Assembly: GCA_018660265.1 (NCBI GenBank)
Contig: JABJKS010000103.1
Location: 1 to 64,000 of the forward strand
Length of the DNA: 64,000 nt
Direction of reading: 5' to 3'
DNA from: Rhodospirillaceae bacterium
GTDB taxonomy: Bacteria > Pseudomonadota > Alphaproteobacteria > GCA-2731375
Of this stretch, positions 1-8,400 are shown piece after piece; the stretch's first letter is position 1, and every line of letters begins with the position of its first letter. Both the position numbers and the translations under genes were made by a program. The notes below the pieces were generated by a model. The model was not told the origin of the DNA. It saw nothing but the letters and a program-made list of their open reading frames with translations, and made no database searches.

Positions 1-620
1 CCGAGGACTATCATCAGGACTATTACAAAACGAACCCCATCCGCTACAAATTCTATACCAACGGATCGGGCCGGATTCAGTTCGTGGAGCGGGCCTGGGG
101 TAAAGACCTGAAGGTGGATTATTCCAAGTATCGTGGAACAGGCGACAAAACCGGCGCCGCAATGGGCAAAACCAAAACGATGGTGCGCTATAGCAAACCT
201 TCGGATCAGGAAATCCGCAAGACTTTGACGAAGCTGCAATATGACGTAACCCAAAATGATGGCACCGAGCGGCCCTTCAACAATGAATATTGGGACAACA
301 AGCGTGCCGGTATCTATGTCGATATCGTAACCGGCGAGCCTTTGTTCTCGTCTGCCGATAAATTCACCTCCGGCACCGGTTGGCCCAGCTTCACCCGTCC
401 AATCAGCGACGCATTCGTCACGACCCACACTGACAGGAAATTCTTCATCAGCCGCACCGAAGTCCGCAGCAAATTCGGCAACTCTCACTTGGGCCATGTC
501 TTCGATGACGGCCCCGCGCCGACCGGCCTGCGTTACTGCATCAATTCCGCAGCCTTGAGATTTATTCCCGCCAAGGAAATGGTCGAAAAGGGTTATGGCG
601 ACTGGGTTGGCCTTGTTTGA
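1..620 (+). CDS. msrB: Peptide methionine sulfoxide reductase MsrA-MsrB fusion, C-terminal part
   Basis: The open frame enters from before the window and reads [18 protein letters not shown], the typical C-terminal end of an MsrA domain, then runs through a linker into a complete MsrB domain. MsrB landmarks are [29 protein letters not shown] and RYCINSAAL; the catalytic cysteine codon is at 537-539. The zinc-binding CxxC pairs found in many MsrB proteins are absent (GIYVDIVTG where one pair would be). Such MsrA-MsrB fusions repair both S- and R-methionine sulfoxide. A GTG at 84 could start a shorter product, but continuous MsrA-like coding upstream argues against it. The 5' end lies outside the window. 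Confidence 0.93.
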   Translation, partial: EDYHQDYYKTNPIRYKFYTNGSGRIQFVERAWGKDLKVDYSKYRGTGDKTGAAMGKTKTMVRYSKPSDQEIRKTLTKLQYDVTQNDGTERPFNNEYWDNKRAGIYVDIVTGEPLFSSADKFTSGTGWPSFTRPISDAFVTTHTDRKFFISRTEVRSKFGNSHLGHVFDDGPAPTGLRYCINSAALRFIPAKEMVEKGYGDWVGLV

Positions 621-825
621 CACCATTTCGGCGCCGTGGGTTTTACCGCAGCATCGGAAAGCCCGTATCATTGGTGCTGTGAGCTGACCAGGCTCGAATG
701 GCGATATCCGGACCACGGATATTGATACTGACGACACACGAAGACCTGAACCGGCCAACACGCCTCGTTATCAAATCGTTATGTTTACGTTATTCGCACG
801 TGATCTCGCTCCTGTTTAGTGGTTG

Positions 826-854
826 TCAGACGCCATCCATGAGGAGGCGTCTGA
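826..854. promoter_or_regulatory. 9-bp inverted repeat in the leader of the secreted-protein cassette
   Basis: TCAGACGCC at 826-834 is perfectly complementary to GGCGTCTGA at 846-854, with an 11-nt loop, ending 24 nt before the ATG at 879. It has no following T-run, so it is more likely an mRNA leader hairpin or operator than a terminator. The Shine-Dalgarno of the next gene lies just beyond it. Confidence 0.55.
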
Positions 855-878
855 AAAACCAACTAGGAGGTAACGAGA

Positions 879-1220
879 ATGACGAAGATGATGATGAAAG
901 TCGTTTTGGCCACGGCCGCGACAGTTCTGCTTGCTGCAAACGCCTATGCAGGACCGGTAACATTGAGCGCCACGCAAATGGATGCGGTTGCAGCCGGCGG
1001 TGCGCCATCGCCAACCGGTTTTGTCTGCCCGGTTATTAGCACCGACGCGGTTCTGAACGCCAAGAACGGCATCGAAATTAATGGTGCCTACTCGATCCTG
1101 GGCCCCGTGGTGCGCGTTCCCGTTGGCGCGACCAACGACGAAGGTGCGGGCAGTCCTGGCGGCACATTCGCCTCGCCGGGCGATGCCGGTTACACGGCGA
1201 TCTGGAATACGGCCGGATAA
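879..1220 (+). CDS. Small secreted protein with double-glycine-type motif, putative export substrate
   Basis: 113 aa. A strong Shine-Dalgarno (AGGAGG) precedes the ATG. Residues 1-24 form a Sec signal peptide (lysines, hydrophobic core, AYA cleavage site). Right after it comes LSATQMDAVAAGG (29-41). If Ala39-Gly40 are the -2/-1 residues, Leu, Ser, Gln, Met and Val fall at -12, -11, -8, -7 and -4, the spacing of double-glycine leaders cut by C39 peptidases. The rest is small, Gly/Ala/Pro/Val-rich, with one Cys. The next gene encodes a C39-like peptidase and the one after it an outer-membrane pore-like protein, so I infer this is their substrate. I do not recognise a named family; it lacks obvious Fap amyloid repeats. 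Confidence 0.8.
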   Translation: MTKMMMKVVLATAATVLLAANAYAGPVTLSATQMDAVAAGGAPSPTGFVCPVISTDAVLNAKNGIEINGAYSILGPVVRVPVGATNDEGAGSPGGTFASPGDAGYTAIWNTAG

Positions 1221-1319
1221 AACCCGAACTGTGTAAGCGATCGTTGCGGGCGCGTCGTTTCCGGGTGGACCGGGATGGCGTGCCCGCGATGTATCCAGAT
1301 TTCCAATAAAGGATCACTG

Positions 1320-1976
1320 ATGGGCAAAATTCCAGCCTTAGGCATTTTCGCTCTTTCGCTATGGTTGTCACCGGTTGCCGGTCCGTCGGGAGGTATTGCT
1401 GCGCTGGCGGCCCCGGTGGTCCCGGTGGCCCCGGTGGTCCGGTCCCTGCAGGAAACGCGACAGCACAATGTTGTTTTGCAGCAGTGGGAATTGAGCTGCG
1501 CCGCAGCTGCTTTGGCAACTATCCTGCGTTATCAGTACGGTATACCGGTCACTGAACGTTCCGTCGCGCTCGGCCTGATCAATCGGGCGGAATATATCGC
1601 CAACCCAAATCTGGTCCGCATCCGGCAGGGCTTTTCCCTGCTCGACCTTAAGCGCTATGTCGATAGCGTCGGATATGACGGCGTCGGGCTGGGGCAATTG
1701 GAATTGCCCGACCTTCTGGAACGCGCCCCGATCATCGTGCCAGTGATATTGCAAGGCTACCCTCATTTCGTGGTCTTTCGCGGCGCCACGGCACATGAGG
1801 TGCTGCTGGCCGATCCGGCATTCGGCAATATCACCGTGTCGATCAGCAAATTCATGGCTGGGTGGATCAAGTACAAAGATTTGGCGCGGGTCGGTTTCGT
1901 GGTGAAAAAATCAGGAAAATTGATGCCGCCGGGCCAATTGTCGGCGCGGGCAGCGGATTTCGCAGTGTTCAGGTGA
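1320..1976 (+). CDS. Secreted C39-like cysteine peptidase (FapD-like)
   Basis: 218 aa, starting at the ATG at 1320 behind AAAGGA; an upstream ATG at 1275 has no ribosome site and would bury the signal peptide. Residues 1-31 look like a signal peptide ending ALAA, followed by a Pro/Val linker. The C39 core follows: Gln54 (oxyanion helper), Cys60 in ELSCAAAAL, His149 in GYPHFVVF and Asp165 in LADPAFG, so the triad is intact. There is no ABC-transporter domain, unlike bacteriocin exporters; a free-standing periplasmic C39 protein beside a barrel is the FapD/FapF arrangement of Pseudomonas. The next gene starts 2 nt after this stop. Inferred role: processing or gating export of the small upstream protein. 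Confidence 0.85.
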   Translation: MGKIPALGIFALSLWLSPVAGPSGGIAALAAPVVPVAPVVRSLQETRQHNVVLQQWELSCAAAALATILRYQYGIPVTERSVALGLINRAEYIANPNLVRIRQGFSLLDLKRYVDSVGYDGVGLGQLELPDLLERAPIIVPVILQGYPHFVVFRGATAHEVLLADPAFGNITVSISKFMAGWIKYKDLARVGFVVKKSGKLMPPGQLSARAADFAVFR

Positions 1977-1978
1977 CA

Positions 1979-3121
1979 ATGATGGAACTTCAGGGGATTT
2001 CAAGTGTGCGGTGGCGTTGTTTAGGGATCGCACTGGCCGGTTTGGCTTTGATGCTAACAGCGACGCCCATCCAGGCCGAGGATACGCGCGTGGAGGTATT
2101 GCAACGCCAACTCGCCGAACGGGACAAGGTCATGCTCGAACTACTGCGGCGCGTTGAGACGCTTGAAAAGCAAATTGGCGTGCCGCGCGCGGTGCGGGAC
2201 AGCGCCGAGGCAAGCAAATCGGTTGCCGTGAACAAAACCGCGTCGGCGCCTGGATCAGTCATCGTCACTGAACGGATGGCCGAGCGGGCGCTGGAACGCT
2301 CCCTATCCCGGGAGGGGGCCTTATTGCTGCCCACAGGTGTTTTGGAGGTGGAGCCCAGCCTAACCTTTACCCGGCAGGAGGACGCCACATCGCGTTTTGT
2401 CACGTCCGGCGGCTTGATCGTCGCGGGCGAGACGGAAATCAATGCCAACCGTTTTTCGGCCGATCTGGGCCTGCGTTTGGGATTGCCGTGGGACGCACAA
2501 CTGGAACTCGGTCTGCCCTACCGGCGGGCGGAGGTCGAGACCGTGACAAATGTTGGCTTTGCGCCGATCACCACATCGGGCAGTTCAGGCGGCGGTCTTG
2601 GGGATTTACGCATTGGGCTCGCGAAGAGCTTACTGCGCGAGGGATTGTGGCGGCCTGATCTGGTCGGACGTTTTACCTGGAATACGGCCTCTGGTGAAAA
2701 CCGCGACAATGGCGTTTCCCTGGGCGGCGGTTTTCATGAACTACAGGCCTCCCTGACGGCAATTAAGAGACAGGATCCGGTGGTTTTTATCGCTGGTCTG
2801 TCCTACCAGCATAGCCTGGAAAAAAACCAGATTACGCCGGGGCCGGTGATCGCCACAAATCTTGGCGCTGCCATTGCCTTGAGCCCCGAGACCTCCCTGC
2901 GTTTCTCCCTCTCTGGTGCCTACCAAGGCGAAACAGAACTGTTCGGAAGCGATGTCGATGGCAGCGATCAGGTAATCGGCAGCTTTATCATTGGCAGCTC
3001 AACCTTACTGGCACCAGGTGTCTTGTTGAACGGTACTTTGGCATTTGGCTTGACGGACGACGCCGACGATATGTCGATACTGTTCTCTCTGCCCATTCGC
3101 TTCAACACGCCATTGTTTTGA
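1979..3121 (+). CDS. Outer-membrane beta-barrel with N-terminal coiled coil (FapF-like)
   Basis: 380 aa from ATG 1979 (a second ATG follows at 1982), 2 nt after the peptidase stop. Residues 1-33 are a signal peptide ending IQA. Residues 38-66 form an amphipathic coiled coil with hydrophobic heptad positions (Leu41, Leu45, Met52, Leu55, Val59, Leu62, Ile66). The rest, from about residue 125, is alternating beta-strand sequence with glycine-rich turns, of the kind in the phenol-degradation MetA/FapF transporter family, ending in LPIRFNTPLF with a terminal aromatic as in outer-membrane proteins. FapF is a trimeric pore plugged by such a helical region. Function is inferred from architecture and neighbours; a generic outer-membrane transporter is the alternative. 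Confidence 0.8.
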   Translation: MMELQGISSVRWRCLGIALAGLALMLTATPIQAEDTRVEVLQRQLAERDKVMLELLRRVETLEKQIGVPRAVRDSAEASKSVAVNKTASAPGSVIVTERMAERALERSLSREGALLLPTGVLEVEPSLTFTRQEDATSRFVTSGGLIVAGETEINANRFSADLGLRLGLPWDAQLELGLPYRRAEVETVTNVGFAPITTSGSSGGGLGDLRIGLAKSLLREGLWRPDLVGRFTWNTASGENRDNGVSLGGGFHELQASLTAIKRQDPVVFIAGLSYQHSLEKNQITPGPVIATNLGAAIALSPETSLRFSLSGAYQGETELFGSDVDGSDQVIGSFIIGSSTLLAPGVLLNGTLAFGLTDDADDMSILFSLPIRFNTPLF

Positions 3122-3210
3122 TAAATATGAGGAAGCCGAACAGGACATTTGAAAACCTCGTTTCAAAAATAACGTAGGTGGCCAGTGCGCATTGGAGTAT
3201 CGGAAGCGCT

Positions 3211-3843
3211 TTAGCCCTTCAGTCGCTCACTGGTTTCCGCATCCGCTTTCACCGCTGCCTCGTATGACGGCAGTGCTGTAACCCTGTCGAAATACGCTTG
3301 AACATTTGCGGGCAGCGCCTCGCTGACCATACGGCGATAGCCGCGCATGACGTAACAGATGCTCAAATCCGCAGCGTTCATGGTATCACCCTGCAAGTAA
3401 GCCCGGTCCGATAGGGCGGCATCAAGCGCCTCGACGCAGGCCGTCGCGCGGCCTTTCATTTCTGCCACGACGTCATCGATTTCCGGATTGAACGCACGCC
3501 TGTGGTTGACGACTTCACCCAGTGGTCGCGCGAATGTCGCCTCGGCAAACCAAATCCATTGCAGATAATGCGCGTAGGCCGGGTCATCCTTGCCCGGTTG
3601 CAGCCGACCGTTGCCATGGCGATCCAATACGTACTGCATCATGGCGCAGGACTCGAACATCGTCAAATCACCCTCAACCATTACCGGCACCTTGCCCACC
3701 GGGTTCAAGGCCCGCCACTCCGGCGTGGCGCGGTATTCGGCAGCAAAGTTCACCGGCACGATTTCATACGGCACGGACAATTCTTCGCACACCCAGATGA
3801 CGCGAAATCCGCGCGTTCCAGGCGAATGGTAAATTTTCAACAT
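3211..3843 (-). CDS. Glutathione S-transferase family protein
   Basis: 210 aa. The ATG at 3843 follows GGGAGC on the minus strand; a longer reading frame to 3939 has no ribosome site and adds a non-GST extension. The N-terminal thioredoxin-fold domain (MLKIYHSPGTRGFRVIWVCEE, then NPVGKVPVM and the ESCAMMQYVLDRH glutathione-binding segment) is followed by the all-helical C-terminal domain with the N-capping motif TMNAADLSICYVM. It is one of four GST-fold proteins in the window and lies convergent to the barrel gene. The substrate cannot be read from sequence; detoxification or catabolism via glutathione adducts is likely. Confidence 0.9.
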   Translation of the reverse strand: MLKIYHSPGTRGFRVIWVCEELSVPYEIVPVNFAAEYRATPEWRALNPVGKVPVMVEGDLTMFESCAMMQYVLDRHGNGRLQPGKDDPAYAHYLQWIWFAEATFARPLGEVVNHRRAFNPEIDDVVAEMKGRATACVEALDAALSDRAYLQGDTMNAADLSICYVMRGYRRMVSEALPANVQAYFDRVTALPSYEAAVKADAETSERLKG

Positions 3844-4054
3844 GATATAGTTGCTCCCGTTCGATCTATTTAGCTGGCTCAATGGTTGCCACGCAGGATA
3901 CCGGCAAATCCAGCGAAAATCCCGTGTAAACGGCGTCAAAACAGGGCGTCTGGCAAATTAGCTGGCCTAATATTTGGGAAAGCAGTTGTTTCGGAGGTGG
4001 GATTGCGAGAGCATGGGGCAAGATGAGATTTGTGGGATAAGATGAGGTGAAATA

Positions 4055-4633
4055 ATGTCTGCTGATGAAAATCGTGTGCTCTGCTGTGGTGAAAATCCGT
4101 TTATTCGTCTCTCTGCAACCGATGGCGGGCCGGAAACAACAATTGCCAGCTATTGGCGCAATGTCATGTCGCCGGCTGGCCCTGGGCATGTGCTTTATCT
4201 GAAGAGCGAGCTGACGGGCGACAAATGGCGCATTTGGTCCGATAACATTGCCATGACCCGATGGCTGCAGGAGACCATTCAGGGCATGTTGATCCCGGAA
4301 CTGGCCGACCTCAACCTACCCGTTGAAGAGGCGATGTTCGAGAAAGACGGCGACCCGCATCGTTTCTACACGGAATATGTGACCTCCGAAGACACCAGTC
4401 TGTCCATGACCTGGCACGACCTTGGTGATCCCTTAATGATCCATACGCAACCTGGGACGGGCGCGGGGGAACGGCCCTATGGGGTCAATACAGTTCTTAT
4501 TCCCGCCTCGGGGACCCGGCTGGTCATGGATGGAAGCCAGGCCGCTGGCCAGTCCTGGAAACGGGACCGTGATGGGCGGCCCTTCAGCACCTCTGCATTG
4601 GCTTTTTGCGAAAGTTGGACGGAAGCGCGCTAA
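4055..4633 (+). CDS. Conserved-looking hypothetical protein, function unknown
   Basis: 192 aa, ATG preceded by GATGAGGTGA. No signal peptide or membrane segment. It is acidic and rich in Trp and Met, with segments such as ASYWRNVMSP, DKWRIWSDNIAMTRWLQ, FYTEYVTSEDTSLSMTWHDLGDPLMIH and RPYGVNTVLIPA. I do not recognise the family. Codon use matches its neighbours. It is co-directional with, and 42 nt upstream of, the GST at 4676, so it may be co-transcribed and act on the same compounds. Confidence 0.7.
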   Translation: MSADENRVLCCGENPFIRLSATDGGPETTIASYWRNVMSPAGPGHVLYLKSELTGDKWRIWSDNIAMTRWLQETIQGMLIPELADLNLPVEEAMFEKDGDPHRFYTEYVTSEDTSLSMTWHDLGDPLMIHTQPGTGAGERPYGVNTVLIPASGTRLVMDGSQAAGQSWKRDRDGRPFSTSALAFCESWTEAR

Positions 4634-4675
4634 CCCAGCGGCAATTTTACGGAACTGAGAAAGATCAGGTGAAAG

Positions 4676-5332
4676 ATGCTTAAGATATGGGGCAGGAATG
4701 ACGGCTCAAACGTCGTCAAGGTAATGTGGTGCGTGGGTGAACTTGGCATTCCGTTCGAGCGGATTGATTGGGGCGGGCCTTTTGGCGGCAATGACGAGCC
4801 GGAATATCGGCGAAAGAACCCCAATGGCCGGCTGCCGACGCTAGAGGAAGACGACGGTTTCACGTTGTGGGAGTCCGGGGCTGTCATACGCTATCTTTGT
4901 GCCAAGCATAGCCTGGGTAATTTTTACCCGGAGGATCTGGCAGACCGGGCCGCCGCCGACAAATGGATGGATTGGAGTTCGCTGAATTTCGCGTCTTTCA
5001 ATGCGGTTTACCTCGACCAGTATTTTCGCCTTGCAGAAGCAGACCGAAGCGCGGCTGCGATGGAGGCGGGGGTAAAGGGGGCTCTCCCCTGGCTCGACAT
5101 TCTCGATAGCCATCTGGCCGACAACGACTATCTTGGTGGTGATCGTTTGACCATGGCTGATTTTCCGGCCGGCTCGCTCCTGCATCGTTGGATGCACTGG
5201 ACACCGAACCTGCCATCGCATCCAAACGTGGCGGCATATTACAACCGTATAGCGACGCGGCCGGCCTATCAGGAACATGTGGTGGCGCCAAATGCCCCGC
5301 GTACGCAGCAAATTAAAGAGGCTGGAAATTAG
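4676..5332 (+). CDS. Glutathione S-transferase family protein
   Basis: 218 aa. N-terminal GST domain: MLKIWGRNDGSNVVKVMWCVGELGIPFERID, the cis-proline segment NPNGRLPTLEEDDG, and LWESGAVIRYLC for glutathione binding. The helical C-terminal domain contains RLTMADFPAGSLLHRW, the usual hydrophobic-staple/N-cap position. The start has AGATCAGGTGAAAG upstream. It is convergent with the 5-oxoprolinase-like gene that ends at 5409; the two sit together with another GST at 3211, suggesting a glutathione-linked catabolic or detoxification neighbourhood. Confidence 0.9.
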   Translation: MLKIWGRNDGSNVVKVMWCVGELGIPFERIDWGGPFGGNDEPEYRRKNPNGRLPTLEEDDGFTLWESGAVIRYLCAKHSLGNFYPEDLADRAAADKWMDWSSLNFASFNAVYLDQYFRLAEADRSAAAMEAGVKGALPWLDILDSHLADNDYLGGDRLTMADFPAGSLLHRWMHWTPNLPSHPNVAAYYNRIATRPAYQEHVVAPNAPRTQQIKEAGN

Positions 5333-5408
5333 TCACGATGGGGACGGCCAGCGCTCCCCGCAGGTCAATGGGCTTGCTCTGTTGGGAGGGGACCCGGCGC
5401 GCTCAATC

Positions 5409-8400
5409 CTAGCTGTGTTTTCCGCGCTCGGTGGAGGTCGCGGAGACATCAACAGAACGGCCATCGGCAGTGAGCACGACGCCATAGTCCCGGGCTGCCG
5501 CCGCCCTGCTGACGACGCCGTCCCGGACATCTCGCAGCACCAGTTCCGGCGGACGGGCGAAGGGATCCCCCCATCCACCGCCACCAGGTGTGTTGGCGAT
5601 CATGCGGGCAGGTCCCAATCTTCGGACACCGTACTTGGGCGGCACGAAATTTGGGCCGTCGGCGGACTCGTCCTCGGGCCAGACCCAGACCTCGCCGACC
5701 GCACCGATTGCCCCGCCCTGGACGCCATAGCCAGACGGGGTGTCGAGGCCCTCGGCCCGGAATGACCAGGTGGCAGGGCTCTGAATATCGGCCTCGTAGT
5801 GGACTCCGGAGCCGCCGCGCCGTGCCCCCGGTCCAGCGGCATCGGTCCGGAACTCCCAGCGCCTGTAATGCACGGGGTAGACTTGTTCATGATACTCAAG
5901 ATTGGGCAGGTCAAGACCACCAAGCGAGCTCAGGTGCCCCATTTGCGGAAAGCCATCGCGTTCCGCGGTGGCTCCGGGCGCTCCCATGGCGTGCCACTGG
6001 TACATAACCCAGGTGTGGCCTTCTTCGTCATGACTGGAAATGTGGTTGTGCACCGTTTTGGACCAACCGGCGCAGGCGCGTGAGGGATCGGCCTGTGCCA
6101 GCGCCTGCCAGACCGCATGTATGATCTCATGCGCAACGAAGACCGTGTTCATTGTCATCGGCGCCGGCGGATTGGCATTCACGACCGAGCCTTTCGGGGC
6201 GATGATTTCGACACAACGATAGGTGCCCTCGTTGCGCGGGATCGAGGTGTCGAAGAACGATGACAGGGCCAGGTAAACGGAAGAATAGGTATTGGCGATC
6301 GAGGAATTCTTGAAGCCGGCGATCTGGCCATCGGTACCGGTGAAATCAACTGTTAGGTTCTCGCCCGTGATGGTGAGCGCCACGCGGATCACCACATCGA
6401 CCTTGCGGAAGCAGTCGTTGTCGGTTCGGTCCTCGCCGTGATAGCTTCCATTGGGAAGGGTTGCCACTGCTGTCCGCATGCGGGCCTCAGCATGATCGAG
6501 CACACCGGCGAGATGCCGGAGATAGGCTTCAAGGCCAAGCTCCTCGGCCAGTGCCGTAATTCGCGCCTCGCCGATCCGAGTGGAGCCGAGCATAGCTCTG
6601 AGATCCCCGTCCAGAAGCTCCGGCGTGCGCGAGTTGATCAACAAAAGTTTCCAAAGATCGTCGCGCAGCTCACCCGCATCGATCAGTTTGCAGACTGGCA
6701 GGCGGATGCCTTCCTGCCAGATTTCAGTAGCCTCGGGGTTGTAGGTCCCTGCGAGCCCGCCGCCAATGTCGGACTGGTGTGCTCGGTTGCAACAAAATCC
6801 TGCCAGTTCCGGTGGATCCGAGACGAAAATCGGGCGCGCGATGACCCAGTCGGGCTGATGATTGCCGCCTGCGACATATGGATCGGACAAGACGAAGACA
6901 TCGCCAGGGTTAATGCGGCCACCGAAGTCATCCAGCAATGCGCGCACGGCGAAACCGCCGCCCCCAGTGTGGATCGGAATACCGTCGGCGTTGGCGATCA
7001 GGGTGCCGGCCGGATCGGTCACATAACAGGAGAAATCATGTCTTTGCGAAAAGATCGGACTGCGGGCGGTGCGGGTCATGACCCAGCCCATGTGCCGGCT
7101 GATCTGATCGAGCCGGTTCTGCATCAGCGCCAGGGTCACCGGATCATGGCGCACTGGCTGCTCCGTCACGGGCATTGCCGCGTGCCTTGCTTCGCCTGAT
7201 ACATCGATCAGGAAATTGCCCGTGGCATCCACGCTCAGCACATCCGCCGGACCGACCAGGACCGTGGTCGTGCTCTCCTCGACTATCAGCGGACCATCGA
7301 GCCGATGACCTGGGCCGATATCCGAGCCGACGTAAACCGGGGTCTCGAGCCAACCGTCGTCGCCGTGCCAGACGGGGCGGCTCGCGACCGGCGTCGGCGT
7401 GCCGCCTGCCGGTGCCAGTTCGGGCGCGGCGAGCCGGCCGGCGGCTGCAGACGCCGTAACGTGGAGCGAAGCGATCATGATCCTTCCGTCGGGCTGCACA
7501 TGGCCGTAAAGTCGGCGGTATTCGTCTTCGAATGCGGCCCGGACAGCAGCGGGATCGAACGGGCCGGCATCCAACGCCACCCGGACTGACCAGAGTTGGC
7601 CGGTGTAGTGCAGATCGGCTTCATGCTTGAGCGTGACCTTTGATGCCAAGAAGCCCTCTTCGGCCATCACCGCCTTAGCCTGCGTTACCAGATCGCTCAG
7701 CGCGTCGTCGACCGCGGTCGGTGCCAGGTTGTCAAGGGAACCGCGCAAAAAACGAGCGAAGTCCTGACGCAAATCAGCATGCAACATCCCTACGGCACAC
7801 AAGGCACCGGCATCGCGCGGTACATAGACCCGCTGACATCCGAGTCCCCGGGCGACCACGGCACCGTGCATCGGTCCCGCACCGCCAGCTGCAACAAGCG
7901 TGAAGCGAGCGGGCGCGTGGCCGCGTTCGATTGAGATGTACTCAACTGCGTGAAGCAGATTTTGCTCCAGAAGCGAAATGATGCCCGCCGCTGCAGCCTC
8001 GATCGAGAGCCCCAATGGTTCGGCCACGCGGGTGAGGATGGCCTCTCTGGCAACCTTAAGGTCGAGGTCGATACCTCCGCCGGCGTAGACGCCGGGTCGC
8101 ATTCGTCCAAGTACCAGTTGCGCATCGGTCACTGTGGCTTCGCTGCCGCCAAGGCCATAGCAGGCCGGTCCAGGATCGGCGCCCGCGCCTTCAGGCCCGA
8201 CCAACAGCATGCCCGCTGTATCGACCCTGGCGATGGTGCCGCCGCCGGCGCCGATAGTGTGAATGTCGATTACCGGCGTCGAGACATGATAGCCGGCGAT
8301 CATGAGCTCGTCCTTGTCGGCAACCCGGCCGTTCGACATCAGCATGACGTCGCAGGAGGTGCCGCCGATTTCCATGGAGATGAGGTTGCCGGAATCTTCG

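Noticed and set aside
698-1039. Open frame of 113 codons overlapping the small secreted protein
   Set aside because: Cys/Arg-rich with no domain, no Shine-Dalgarno, and it conflicts with the frame at 879 that has AGGAGG and a signal peptide.
1078-1518. Antisense reading frame with collagen-like Gly-Pro-Pro repeats
   Set aside because: It is the complement of the CCCGGTGGY repeat (1412-1438) in the linker of the C39 peptidase gene; no ribosome site and overlapping a clearly real gene.
3148-3167. TTTGAAA/TTTCAAA hairpin after the barrel gene
   Set aside because: Seven AT-rich base pairs without a T-run on either side are too weak to call a terminator.
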